Source of the DNA: Saxidomus purpurata
Lineage: Eukaryota; Mollusca; Bivalvia; Venerida; Veneridae
DNA length: 64,000 nucleotides
Assembly: GCA_022818135.1 (NCBI GenBank)
Contig: JAFMSR010000007.1
Span: 9,452,311 to 9,516,310 of the forward strand
Reading direction: 5' to 3'
The position numbers and the translations under genes were made by a program. Shown in pieces: positions 25,333 through 37,110 of the stretch (position 1 is the first letter of the stretch; each line of letters opens with the position of its first letter). Below the pieces are notes generated by a model, which saw only the letters and a list, made by a program, of their open reading frames with translations, had not been told where the DNA came from and did not search any database.

Positions 25333-25369
<37 letters not shown>

Positions 25370-25378
25370 AAAAATTTT
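25055..25378. repeat. A/T homopolymer block, possible assembly artefact
   Basis: About 320 bases made almost only of alternating long A and T runs, splitting a repeat array. Real satellites of this form are rare. Unresolved long-read consensus is a likely explanation. Confidence 0.8.
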
Positions 25379-25729
25379 TACACCAAAAATTTATTTTAGA
25401 AACGGTTTTTTATGGTGGCAAATATTTTTAACGGCGACGGTGTAAGCCGGAGCTGTTTAAACTCTTTGCGATCATTAAAACCGTATATACAGTCGCAAAT
25501 ATCAAAATTACAAAACAGTTAACCCTTTTCTAACTCACAATGTGTCTAAATGCGATAGTTAAAACGCCGTTTGAATTTTGCGACTATATAAACGTTGTTC
25601 AATAGTCGCAAATTTAAACGACGTCACCAATCAGAAACGATGTTACATCGGTTTTGCGTTAGAAATTGTGATATAAAAACGTTGTTGTAATAATGTGTTG
25701 TTGTTGAATTTTCCATTTTCGTTTATTTT

Positions 25730-25752
25730 CTGACGAAGACATAAAGTCGAAA
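25730..25752 (+). ncRNA. Hammerhead-like RNA motif 2
   Basis: CTGACGA, the same extra A, stem GAC-ATAAA-GTC, then GAAAG. Relative to motif 1 both sides of the stem changed together (GGC/GCC to GAC/GTC), while the CTGAnGA and GAAA boxes were kept. It lies at the downstream end of the array. Stems I and III and the cleavage site are not evident. Confidence 0.4.
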
Positions 25753-25789
25753 GATGTAAATTGAAAACTGTGTGTTGTCTTGATTTTAT

Positions 25790-27390
25790 TTATACTTTTA
25801 AATGATAAATGAAATCCTGCTGAAACAGATGACTCAAAATGCAACATATTACGACGCTACCAGAACTGCTCTATGGTATACGACTCTTTTATCTATGACA
25901 CTGTTTATAGAAGGTGTTTAAAATTTGACAAGTAAAGTCTTTGCGAAATTATGTCTTTCATCATTCATCATTTAATTTGCAGAAGAAAAGTGTTGGGTGT
26001 CCAGACACAGTAAAGTTTGAAAATGAAAATGAATATGTTATTGCATCTTTTATAAAATATACAAATACAAGTAACATTTACATAGATCAATAAAAAGTGC
26101 AATTGTATTAGGCTACACGTTTTTACAACATTAGTAACAGCCCTCTCCAAATGTCTGTTGAGATTTAAAATTTGTAGAAGATTTTAGCTCTTCAGTGCAG
26201 TACTAACAATGTTGTATGGAATAGTCTTTCCATAATCATATAAAGAATATCGGATATCATAACAGGCCAATCATCAACCGGCTTGGGCTTTAGTGCCGGA
26301 TAACTTTGAATGTGATTAAGCTCTACGCAACGAACGAGACCCATAACACGTGTATCATCCGATTGTTAAAAGTACTCTGTTTATTTTACACCCTTTTGCA
26401 TAATCATACACCTTTAAAGCACATCGTAGTACAACCATATAAGGAAAACAAGACATGTTTTTGCAAGAATTTGGATCTACATTTCTCATTTCAATTTTGT
26501 ACAACATACAATCACATCGCTTGCATTCCAACCGCTATCGGTTTTTCATAGACCAAACGTACTTCAGTGGATACAACTTAAAAACGTTTATAATCGACAT
26601 GTTGCATGAATTAAAAAAAGAACAAAACAAATGTCACTTATATATTTTGCACTTCCGAAAAACACAAAGCGCATTTATGATCCACTGCAGACATTTATTT
26701 TTGCAATCATAATTTTTTAAAACACAATGCACGTTATGGACGTATCTTTCTGAAACAAAGTGCATATTTATATGTTCTATTGGAATATAATTATAGCTAC
26801 TTAATGTTCTTGTTCATTTGCAACTCAAACTAAACAAACATTTTGATAAAATAAAATATTTAATGCATCCTGAATTCAAATAATAAAAAAATTAATTTAA
26901 AAACAGATAGAACAAAGAACAGGGTGTAATACATTCTACTACATGAGCTAGAATGATAACGATATTAGAAGATATATGTTGCCTGTACCTGTATGCAATG
27001 AGTCAACACGTCTTTCTGTCTTTACTATAATCTTAGGAATTCTAAACAGATTCAAAACTAAAAGAGCCTTTTAATGATCGCAATTAAATTACAAATGATA
27101 CAACTTTGTCTGCTATTACAATATATTGAAACACAAATTATGAATCAAGCGGCAAAGAGAAATACAGGCTTTAGCTCTCTATGAATCTATTGTCGGCAAA
27201 AAGTCTGGTTTTAGATTGAACAAAGGCAAGAAATATATAGATCTACGTTTACAAAGAAGTGTCTTGCAGACCAAATCCAATCAATTATATTAAAAGGTCA
27301 TGTGATAGTTGGTTATTAGAGTTATCGTCGAAATGACAACGAAATCAATTTAGATGGTATTTCATCTTTTGCAAGAGGCATTACAATAAT
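25790..27390. other. No recognisable gene
   Basis: AT-rich, with short open frames at 26306-26712 that overlap each other and have no motif. I could not place a counterpart in copy 2. Confidence 0.45.
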
Positions 27391-28348
27391 GTACTGCCTT
27401 TTGTACTTACATATGGGAAGGTAGAAGTTAATGCGGGAAATGAATTGAGAGACAGACTTGTTGGAGGGAAAGTCATCTAATCTTATCTATAGTTAATTCA
27501 ATTTATTCCGGCATTTCTGTCTTTTAATGTGCTGAACATTGGTGCTCTGCTGTAAACATCGTTTTCTTTGCAACGTTTCTATTTTCAGTACTTTCCTTGT
27601 GGTGTAAGATAAAAGTATCGCGTAAAAACAACTCGAAAATATAAAGACGCTTTAAACCTTGAAATCAAGTTCTGTCGAATATACAAGATACGGTTTATTT
27701 AGATTGATAACATAACGCGATAGTAACACGTAATTCAATGTTTAAGACTTCCCATTGTTTTGTTATTGCAAACGAAGTTTCAGTTGCTAATATATTAACA
27801 GAAAGCCTATCTATGTGTAAATTAGATTACATTGGGAATGTATATGGTAGATAGTATCCGTTAATACAGTATGTGGGTCTGACATGATGATGCAGGAATG
27901 AGGAATAAGCGGAGCTCTCTAATCAAACGCTGGATGTTGTCATTATTTCGTCAGAATTAACAAGCGTTTAAGATGATGACAATATTTATCAAGAAGGCTT
28001 AAATTTGCAAACAAATATTTGAGACCAGGTTAGAAATAATTGGTTTTAAATTAACATTTTTATAAAAAAACAAGAGCAGGAAATTAATTCATGTCTATTG
28101 GTTTGTGCCCTGTAGACCTTTATAGATGCCATGAAATTGGCATGAGTACTTTTGATTTATGGCAAACCTCCGGATACAATGTTCAAGTTCAGATTTGATC
28201 ACTTATTGATGTTATGACATTTTGAACGAATATCTGGATACGGTTACATGTTTACTCCGTAACATTTTTAAGTAAACTAGTAATTTTCTATGTTGTAGAT
28301 GTTTACACTTCTTTAAGGAATTTGGTCTCAGCATGTATGGAAGCTGTA

Positions 28349-28722
28349 AGTGGACACCGGAATGATTACTTCATGCAGTTCATGTTTTACGTCTACTTGT
28401 TGAATTAATACTAAACTAGTCGTCAAAATCATGTTCACTTGATGTCTATAATCCGACATGTCGATCAAAGTTAGACAATGAGGTTAGGGTTAAGGTTCCC
28501 TTACCCTTAACCCTAACCCGACATGTTGTTTGACAACATCTCTTGATGAACATGTTCTCCAGTAACATGTAACAGTGTTTTGTTGTCAAAATGTTAACCG
28601 ATATGTTGCATTACTAAACATAAAGTCGACATGATTTAGATGACTTTTTTAGTTGTATGTAAACAAGTAGTCATAAAAAAGGTGAACTTGGACTACATTA
28701 AGTGAACATTCCGGTGTCTACT
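28349..28722. mobile_element. 374-bp MITE with TA duplication
   Basis: The left end AGTGGACACCGGAATG at 28349 and its inverted partner CATTCCGGTGTCTACT ending at 28722 give TIRs of about 23 bp with few mismatches. TA flanks both sides, as for Tc1/mariner-type elements. No coding capacity. The centre holds a telomere-like palindrome. Confidence 0.75.
28482..28518. repeat. Palindrome of telomere-like TTAGGG/CCCTAA units
   Basis: GGTTAGGGTTAAGG followed after 9 bases by CCTTAACCCTAACC, a perfect 14-bp inverted repeat. TTAGGG is the usual animal telomere unit, but only one to two units are present on each side and they lie inside a MITE. Hairpin formation is the more cautious reading. Confidence 0.75.
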
Positions 28723-28790
28723 TAAAAGCTCCGTACAGCATGTACACCTTTACGTGATCAGAAACAAATCGTACTGGGATTTGACAGAAG

Positions 28791-29072
28791 ATGGAATCAA
28801 AAATGAGAAAGGCCAAATTACAAGAGCTACCTGAAACACAACTAGTGCCTATGCCAGAAAACAACCAGGTGTATTCAGACGTTCATAAAACAATCAGATA
28901 CATTCAGAGGTTCATACATTCAGTAAATGAATGTAAATATGTTTCAATACAAAACTTACTAACGTTTATGTATCAGACAAACATGCCTGTGAGTGAACAT
29001 GAAGAAATGATCAAAGTTATTTACGTACCAAAAGTCATAAAGATGATAATACTGGAAATCACTTTAACGTAA
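28791..29072 (+). CDS. Hypothetical 93-residue protein or exon, unrecognised
   Basis: The frame starts at an ATG in the context GAAGATGG and ends before a TAA. Composition is lysine- and isoleucine-rich with no known motif. The reason to list it is the paralogous stretch in copy 2 (58230-58460), where the same frame reads similarly in pieces: ELPETQLV against ELRKTPEV, TIRYIQRFI against AIIYIKMFI, PVSEHEEMIKVIYVPKVIK against PVGEPNEIIRVVYLSKVIK. Many substitutions there are conservative, but copy 2 has frameshifts. Surrounding non-coding DNA is also conserved, so selection on protein is only a possibility. Confidence 0.3.
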   Translation: MESKMRKAKLQELPETQLVPMPENNQVYSDVHKTIRYIQRFIHSVNECKYVSIQNLLTFMYQTNMPVSEHEEMIKVIYVPKVIKMIILEITLT

Positions 29073-29569
29073 TTCAAGATAATAACACGTTATCCTTGAC
29101 AAGATAAACATTACTGAGAAAAGGATATTATAAATATGGCGTAAAAATCCAATATTAAAGCAAATAAACGTCTAAATCTAAACGACTAGATCTAAATTTA
29201 CTTATGACCAAATATAAAACTCATTTTCCTGCTGATCGTAGTAGACATAATTTATCTTGAAATAAACTAAAAGCATGAAGGCTAAACTGTATTTTAATTA
29301 ACTAGTCCCTGAATTTAATATTGTTATTACTTATTGTGCGTCTTACACACATGTTAAATTCACACCAGAATTTATATAAAGAAGTAAATTTAGTCAATTC
29401 ATTAAAACATATCCCTTTAACTATTGTCTGTAAATTGGGTAACAATTGTAACATCACACGTGCTTTGACGGGTTGCATTAAACTAGGAAAATCCGCCGCA
29501 TTTGCTTACAATTTCAAAACATTATCTAGTGTCAAACATGAATATCATCTCCATATATAAAAACTCAGA

Positions 29570-31550
29570 GCCCATGATAGCTTTAACCCCGCCCCGAAAT
29601 ATGCGAAATGCATTTTAGTTATCAATGGCTCTTTTCCGTTCTGAATTGTCCTGCATCTTGCCCCATGAAATGTTTAAACCGGTTTCAAAAAATTATGTCG
29701 TAATAACAAAATGATGAAAATATTCATGTGATGAAAAGCTAACATGAAAACAATAAACAATGTTCAAGAGAATTGCAGATAAATGGTACAGAATATGTTG
29801 TTTTGTACGATCATGAGTGAATTTTAGTAACATTTTTGTCAAAACGAAGCTTTTACTTACCGAAGCGTTAAAGGGCCACTAGTTACGAGAACAGTTTTGC
29901 GTATTTCAATTATTTTTTTCCTATTGGTCAGAAACTTTTAGTCTTTACCATCTATTTTCTTTACAAAATGATTATAAACTTCTGAATTACTCATCTTGAC
30001 TTGACTAAAACTTTTAATCATGTCGTGCTACATTTAGTCAAAATACAAAATGAACTAATTAATTTTAAATTATTATGTTTTGTTGTAAAGCCTGAAGATT
30101 TTCACTATTCCACATGGATTTTAATGAAAAGCAAAAACATTAACGCCATTGTCGGATTCATTTAATTCTAAAAACGTATAGTTTTGCAAAAATCGCCAAA
30201 ATATGTCGCATACCGGTCTAAAAATCCGATCGCGAAACCAGAATCAGATTGATGCTGCCTACACGCTTGAAAAATCGAGAGCGAGCATTTGTCGTCTAAA
30301 GTCTTTTAACAAAGTCTATAACATTTGTCATTGTGCAAAAATCTCTACGTTTCGCATGAAACAGAATACGATTTAACCAGTTTCTGTGAAAATGAAAAAG
30401 TCAACAAGATAAAATCTTCAGTCATAACAAAACGTTTTGTTTCAAACTAATAAGTACAACGTTTACTTCGTGAAAATCATGACGTCAACAAATAAACTTA
30501 GCATGTTGTCAAATTCCACGAAGTTGAATTAACCAGAACTTTCTAGTCTCTTTGTAAAACAACAAATGTTAGAGACCAAGTGTTTCACATTAATAGGAAA
30601 TATACTAAAGCGAAATATGCAAAATTTAATAATATCTCGCAACTGGTGGCCAATTAACGCTTCCGTAATTACTGACCATAATCTTGAATAACGCAAAGCT
30701 TATTTTGCATGTCGAAATATTGTGCAATAGTAGTAATTAAGTGTTCAACAACACAAATGTATTTAAAGTAAACAAGGCAACTAACAGTCGTCATTGAATT
30801 ACACGACTTTCCTAGTATCAAAACATGTTGATCTGACCGTTGTAAGAAGACTTTTCGAATAATGGTTTCAGAAGAGTGCTCCAAGTTAATAATTTGAGAC
30901 TGTACAGTCTAGATATCCGAAGCGTATTGTGTAAAGTTGAGAGTTATCTCCCTTGAATTTCGGGTAAACTGACTGTATTACGCTTTTAATCAAACACATT
31001 AAACTCAAAGGTACCATTTAATTTTTTCCAGTGCATTGACACGTGAGTGAAGTATCCGAATAAACGATAATCTGAAATTACTGTAAATCTAACTAAACAA
31101 GCTGAGATCGATATTTATTTTGGCTATGGAAATATTAACTTATGCATACCTACTTCGTTTCTGAAAGAGTGTTCATGTTCATCGTTGTTGTTATTAACCT
31201 GCGACGCTGTTACACCGCCACGCCAACCTTCAAAAAGTCGATTTGGTCTGGTCTAGGCGGATCTTTTCTCTTGGTATAAGATATTGTAAATACTGGTCTG
31301 GGGAGCGTCATTATTTTTCACATTTATTCCCCTTTAATTAAAAGGGCCAATTTTAGCGCGAACTTCAACTTCCTTCGCGATTTTTAAAATAGTTTTTTTT
31401 TTTCAAACAATCAACAATGTCAGATATCAGAACAAAATTGTAACAAGTTCATATATTTTAATTTAACTTCTCCAACCGGCTATAGAATCCTAAAGCGTAT
31501 CAAATATAGTCGCCGGTTTCCACCGCTTCCACCGGCGACTAATTACTTTG
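29570..31550. other. No recognisable gene
   Basis: AT-rich sequence with no open frame worth calling. The part after 31.2 kb rejoins the duplicated block shared with 60.1 kb. Confidence 0.45.
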
Positions 31551-34071
31551 CAGATTCGCGATACCCGTGTTACTGCAGTCATTGTGTTTCAATGGTGAGA
31601 TTAAGATTAGACCAAAGCTTGATGAAAATCTCTCAAAGGATTCCGAAATGTAACCTTAATCTTGAGCAAGCTTGGTTTAAACATGGATATTGGATGAAAA
31701 TGAGCAACATATGTGAGACTAATGTTTCAAAATTAGTCTATGCATGTAAAAGCTACAACCCAGTCACAAAATACAAGAACACAACACTTAATTATAGGTT
31801 TGAATCATAAGTGTGACATTTGCCTTCAATGTAGCCCTCTCCCCTGGAACGTTTGAGGTTATTGTACGCTTGGGTAGGGTAACTTTTCAAATGTTACTCC
31901 CACCAGTAGAAGAATGCTTTCCCTGCTACTGGCTTGTAAATTTGTAAAATGCCTTTGCCCAGCTCATTGCGCACAACAATAACAAGCTGGAAACCAGCGA
32001 ACTCTACCTTGCTGAAGGGTTTTTAAATTTTGCTCTTCAGTGTTGAAGATATGATTAGTGTGGAAATTAATTAGATCGCCTATTTTATTCGAAATCATTG
32101 TCAAACTTTATATGCGGACTTATCGAACTCTAAAGGCTGGTGGAAATGTTTCAAAATATGCGTTTATGTGTCACAAAATCGAAAGTTTTACCATACTTTT
32201 CTACATTAAGTTCATGGTCATACCTTTAAATGCAAATAACCTCTGTTAATGTCAAAAACTCATATTGTAACAACAAAGAGTGTCCACTATAAACGACATT
32301 TACGCGCATTTAGAATTGCAATCCGTCTTCTCTAAATGCCTGAAATGTGTAATTGGATGTTTAATGAAATTGATATTAAATGCATCCTTTTCAGGCAAGT
32401 AATAAGTTTTAAAACGGTTTTCTAAAAGTCGATAGTTCCTTCCTGTACAAGATACAGAAATAGATTGTAAGCAGTAAGCAGTTCATTCCTTCCATTCAAT
32501 TACGAAGGAAGTAATTCGAGTGTAACACTGTTAACCCTTTCCATTTAATATGATTAATCGAGATTTTCTGTTATCATTCAAGAATGGTTTTCCTGAGTTT
32601 GACATCGAATAAAATGTTCTATTTCATTTTTACTTGATGTATTTTTTAAACCTATTAATGCATATTTATCCTTGAAAATATGTGCGCAATTGGAAATTCT
32701 GGGTGCTGTAAACAACGCGTTATGGTCAAATGACGTCGAAGGTGCTACTTTCATAATTTCTGCAAGAGTGGGTCTAGTTTAAGAAATAAGTTTGACATAT
32801 GTTTCGTAGCGTACATAAGCTCAGTGGAACATGGACCTATGTCATGATATCCACTTATGAACGACGTCAAAGGAGGACCCTCTGTGAGAGAGAAAAAACA
32901 TCAGGTAATCTTGAATCGATATGATAAAGACACTTAAAATCTCGTTTTTTAAGTGACCCCCGCCCCCTAAACAGTAGGAGGTCAAATCCCTTAATTGTTT
33001 TACTGCCCCTTATCAGATAAGACACTGTCTGATTATTAATAATTAGGTGTCTTTAGACTGGACATTTAGTCCAATAAACAGACCTTAAATTTAGATGATT
33101 GGCTTATAACAGATAATTGGTTTATTTCTTATATCCTGTATTTCTTAAAAAAGAAATAAGTTTATTATCCAACGATGAAAATGTATTTATCACAAATAAA
33201 CGTTTACTTAAAATTTTACATGCAATTTCTTAGGTATATTCAGCAATGTTTGATACCTTGGACTAATTTTCTCTGTGGAGAATTATGTTAAAGTTTAAAC
33301 GTTTTATCAAAAATGCATGTTTTGTTTTTGAAAGTATAAATAAAAGCAAGTTTTCTGTAATGTTTTTTCTTCTGACCAAACTATTTATCTGTAAAAAAGC
33401 TTAATTTCTCTCTCTGTGAATACACAGGTCTGTCTAGACCCCTGTGGCCACATATCTCACATTTCTGTTCAATTGATTTAACAGCAAACACTAATTTACT
33501 TGTTGGTAGTTGAATGCTTTTGATTTTGGTTGATATAAGACAACGGCTTATCCGTAGGATTTTGATTTGTTCACTTACAAGGATCACGCGCAGTGGTCAT
33601 ACTGTCTGAAAACATATTCTTTTTTATTTGCTTACGAGAGGTAAATCTTAAGCCTTCTGTTAAGCCGTCAGCATAACTGAGTTCTCACACGACATGTCTG
33701 GTTTTTGTCTACGAAAAATATCTTTGTTTGAGATCTTATCATAAATCCCACAGGGTAAAGTAATTGAACGACGTTAAATTTAAATTTTTAAAACCTTGTT
33801 ATATCCGAGTCGTCTTCAAAGTTGTCTTTAAGTGTAAATATTTGCCTCTGATGTCTCATTTTTAGTTTTCACAATAAATTAGTGACGCACTACAGATGCT
33901 AGTTCACGTAGCAAATGACAAAAAAGGAAATTGATGTTCACAAGATACCAATTATTGTACTCTCGTGCCTCTTGTAGGTAAAGCACGAACAGTTAACAAG
34001 CTTAGCTAACTGTATTTACATGTATTTGATGTCTATTGTGGCAGTGTGGAGATCTCGGTCAAATGCCGCTG

Positions 34072-34133
34072 TCGGTATCCAAACCCACGACCTTTGGATT
34101 AGAGTCCAACGCTTTACCACTACACCATGGCGC
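34072..34133 (-). repeat. tRNA-Arg-like SINE head (minus strand)
   Basis: Minus strand: A box TGGTGTAGTGGTAAAGCG, an anticodon arm TTGGA-CTCTAA-TCCAA, and a B-box-like GGGTTTGGATACC. The acceptor and T stems do not pair, so it is not a functional tRNA. The anticodon arm resembles tRNA-Arg(TCT). The same site in copy 1 is degraded and expanded into the 64-bp minisatellite, so the head predates the segmental duplication. Confidence 0.6.
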
Positions 34134-34796
34134 TTATAATTCAAAGTCGAGATAACAAAACGGGAACAATGTTCGGTCTAGTGAATGTTATTGGTTGCAA
34201 CACGCTTTGAGTACTCTTGTATTTTTATTCTTTATTCTGTCAGGTGCCCATCTATAACTGACAGTTTGGAATATTTGCCAAGACAGAGATATCAATTTCA
34301 GGCTTTCATTTGATTTAATGCCTTATCTAGCATTCGAATTGAAATTTATTTCTAAATAGTGCACTTAATCTTACATTATTACAGACGTAAATATTATTTG
34401 TTTGACATTTACAACTGACCAAAAAATTTGGAACATTTCTTGGCAGGTCCAGATTATAAAAAAAATAAATTTGAAACCAGATTAATGCAAGAAAAGACAA
34501 ATATTAAAAGCAGTAACGCAGCAATGAAACACCCGTCATGTAAAATGAACATTAATATCTATTCTAACACGATCCGCAACTTTTCGTATATAGATATAGA
34601 GGGAAGGAAGCTATACATTATTTTACGATAAAATACAGATCACATTTCCCACGGGCAAAACGTGGGGTAGATATCGCACGCGTCCAATCGCATTCCGTGC
34701 TTGTAAGTTACTATGGAATGTTGCTACGCGTCGAACATAGTTCGTGGTATTTTTTAAAGGCTATTTCGTGTTAGAATCGAAATAATAAATGCATCT

Positions 34797-34929
34797 CTGT
34801 ATTTTATCGTTTAATAAAATACAGTCAATCATTCGGATGCGAAAATTAAATCACTCGTGCTACGCACTCGTGATTTAATTACTACGCCTCCGAATTCCTG
34901 ACTGTATTTTATTAAACGATAAAATACAG
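34797..34929. repeat. 133-bp near-perfect hairpin
   Basis: The left arm starts CTGTATTTTATCGTTTAATA and the right arm ends TATTAAACGATAAAATACAG. The inner part (CGTGCTACGCACTCGTG region) is also largely self-complementary. The motif CGATAAAATACAG appears once more at 34626. The segment is absent at the matching place in copy 1, so it belongs to an inserted element. Confidence 0.85.
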
Positions 34930-35051
34930 GGACACATTTATTATTTCTTAAATATCCTTTTATGTCATTTACCGGATATATATAATCTGAAATATAGTGT
35001 ACTCTGTAACGTTTATGTAAATTCATTTTCTGTAGGCCAAACATATTGTAA

Positions 35052-35860
35052 CTGCCGGCGGGTGTCAGGATCGGGTGTCAGGATCACGTAATATAAAGTC
35101 ATAAACTTTAACCATAACCTTGGTTGATAACAAAGTCTTGGTGAACGTTAAATCATTGTTTATTTTAATACCGTTGTCAACACAAATTCTATCACAGAAT
35201 ATATATTACGATTTTACAGTTCTTACACAGTTATGATATTACTGTGTTACGATTTGATGCACAATGGACACATCATAATATATGTCAAACTAAACAGCAT
35301 AACGGACAAGACGGACGGATGTTTAGACGGACTTACTTCATATGATCTTTCAAATTTCATCACTCAAATAGCTTGGTGACTGCTTAGTGACGAGAATGCA
35401 AGTGCCGTTCCATCGTATCGTATATGAGGGTTTTATCGTTGATACCGGTTTCCCCCTTGACCAACGCCCCCAGAAGAGGTTAGTTATTTTAGGTTTCGGA
35501 GGATAGTGCAAGATAAAGTAAGCGTCCCTATTCCAGAGACACCCTTGGTTCTTTTAGCATGCCGGGTGTATAGCACCCATACATGGGACCTCGATTTTTG
35601 TCTCACCCGAAAGACTGTTAGTAATTATAGCTCTTCCGATTGAGTTCCAATTGACGAGCGTTTGTTTTATAGACAAAGATCTGTGTCCACGTGATCTCAA
35701 AGAACCAATGGATGGAGTCCCAGAAAAAGGGGTATGTGCCATTGAACCAATAAGATACAATCTGATGACCGGCCACCAATGAAATTGGCGGTCGGTGAAC
35801 GGCAGACAAACCAGGCTGGCAGACATTTCCTGTGACTCCAATCATAGTCTTTTGTCAAAT
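35052..35860. other. Inserted sequence of unknown type at the edge of copy 2
   Basis: Starts where similarity to copy 1 stops. TGTCAGGATC occurs twice, 13 bp apart (35063, 35076), which could be the edge of an LTR. No matching second LTR was found. Overlapping open frames on the minus strand at 35554-35845 have no recognisable domain. It is more GC-rich than its neighbours. Confidence 0.35.
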
Positions 35861-35960
35861 ACTGAGTAATGATAACTATTATATACGAAAATGCAGTATA
35901 AATAGCATTATTTGCATAATAACAAACATTTTGATATGCAACACATTAATAAAATATACT

Positions 35961-36215
35961 AGATAGCCTAGTAGTAGAGCGCCAGCTTCGAGTGCGGGAG
36001 GTCGTGGGTTCGCTCCCTGGCCGCGTCATACCAAAGACGTAAAAATGGTACTAGTAGCTCCCTTGCTTGGCGCTCAGCATTTAAGAGGGAAACTGGCTTC
36101 TCTTCTCTCATACCCTCACGGCGATGGATACCATCAGGAATGAGGTGTCGATAGTAATTAATATAAGTTGTATAACTTTTTTCACAATCGACCTAAAATG
36201 AATTAGTATAAACTA
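35961..36215 (+). mobile_element. tRNA-derived SINE (plus strand)
   Basis: The head carries an A box TAGCCTAGTAGTAGAGCG and a B box GGTTCGCTCCC (36007-36017). The body includes GGCGCTCAGCATTTAAGAGG and GGCGATGGATACCATCAGG. The tail ends TTCACAATCGACCTAAAATG, AATTAGTATAAAC, the same tail as the 8.2-kb SINE with a different head. It looks fairly young and complete. Confidence 0.8.
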
Positions 36216-37110
36216 AAAGATACTGGTTTTGCAATTATTACTAAAAAAGCAAGTGACTGAAAGTTACCGGTCACAGGCACCCAAATGGGAACTGGCCGTT
36301 CACAAGAGCAAACCATAAAATAAAACAAGAATACTTCAAATAACATAAAGTAAAGGTATTTCTGAGACAATATACTATTAGATAGTATTTATCAATAGGT
36401 TAAGATTACCCTATATGAAGTGGCTATCACATAAACGTAAAGAATCATATTGTCACCGACCACCACAAACAACAACAAAATGGCAGCCTTCATGAATTTG
36501 CAGAAATATATCTGTGAAAATCCGAGAAATAAGAAGTTTAACAATGATTGTGGTGTAGACATGACATATTCCTTGAAGATAACTATTTAATTAAAGTAAG
36601 TAGGTACTTGCTTACCAGTTACATGCATTATTTACGAAAATAAACAGGCTGAAATCAGCAAAATGTATAGGTAAAAAATGACAGTCAGTGACATATTGCA
36701 TTTTCTTACACTCTCCCCAACTTTCAAAAAATAAAACTCAGTAAGTTTCTAGACTGAGTGAACAGTAAACAAGTAATAAATACACATGTTACATATACTA
36801 AAGTAATTCTTGCAGTACATCTTGATCACATTTAGTACATTTTGCACCTAATCATTTAGCAATGATGAAACCTTGTAACACCTGGCAACACCCTTTATTG
36901 TTAATACTACACATTAAATTTCATAAAAAAACATGTTTACCAATAAGCTTAAATACCAATCACCTGTCTTTTTAACATATATAACTTCACAACAATTAAC
37001 AGGAGAATATTTCATTATGACACACCCTGTAGTATGACCTGTTCAGCATTACACATTGGACAAAGCCTTTCGTGTACATGATAAACAAAAACTGTCTAAC
37101 TGATATTTAT
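36216..37110. other. No recognisable gene
   Basis: AT-rich sequence between the SINE and the probable 3' end of the minus-strand LINE. No motif recognised. Confidence 0.4.

Larger units (their letters stand above)
24290..25760 (+). repeat. Tandem array adjoining PLE debris, about four units
   Basis: Units share GGTCGCAAATATTTTTAACG, GTTAGCCGGAGCTGTTAAAA, ATCAAAATCACTAAATAGTT and ACACAATGTGTCTAAATGCG. They begin near 24310, 24471, 24760 and 25415; some are partial. One hammerhead-like motif ends the first pair of units and another closes the whole array. An A/T homopolymer block interrupts it. Its place just after a PLE C-terminus suggests PLE terminal repeats (pLTR), but I see no copy on the 5' side of an element. 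Confidence 0.65.
12020..32620. other. Segmental duplication, copy 1
   Basis: This block is collinear, in direct orientation, with 32.8-60.9 kb. Anchor pairs I can read: 12060-12180 with 32825-32935; 12205-12265 with 33515-33570; 13045-13480 with 34185-35040; 13655-13830 with 51600-51690; 16715-17300 with 51850-52575; 17690-19010 with 52980-54460; 27400-27500 with 55190-55320; 27690-27960 with 57940-58170; 28800-29560 with 58230-58850; 31560-32610 with 60110-60870. Divergence is clearly large, with many small indels. Differences between the copies are mostly inserted mobile elements. Confidence 0.85.

Noticed and set aside
28482..28518. Interstitial telomere array
   Set aside because: Only one to two units per side, in inverted order inside a MITE.
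34072..34133. Functional tRNA-Arg gene
   Set aside because: A and B boxes are present, but the acceptor and T stems do not pair; it is a SINE-type head.
35554..35845. Two overlapping minus-strand frames with more GC-rich composition
   Set aside because: No domain, mutually exclusive frames, and located in inserted sequence of unknown type.
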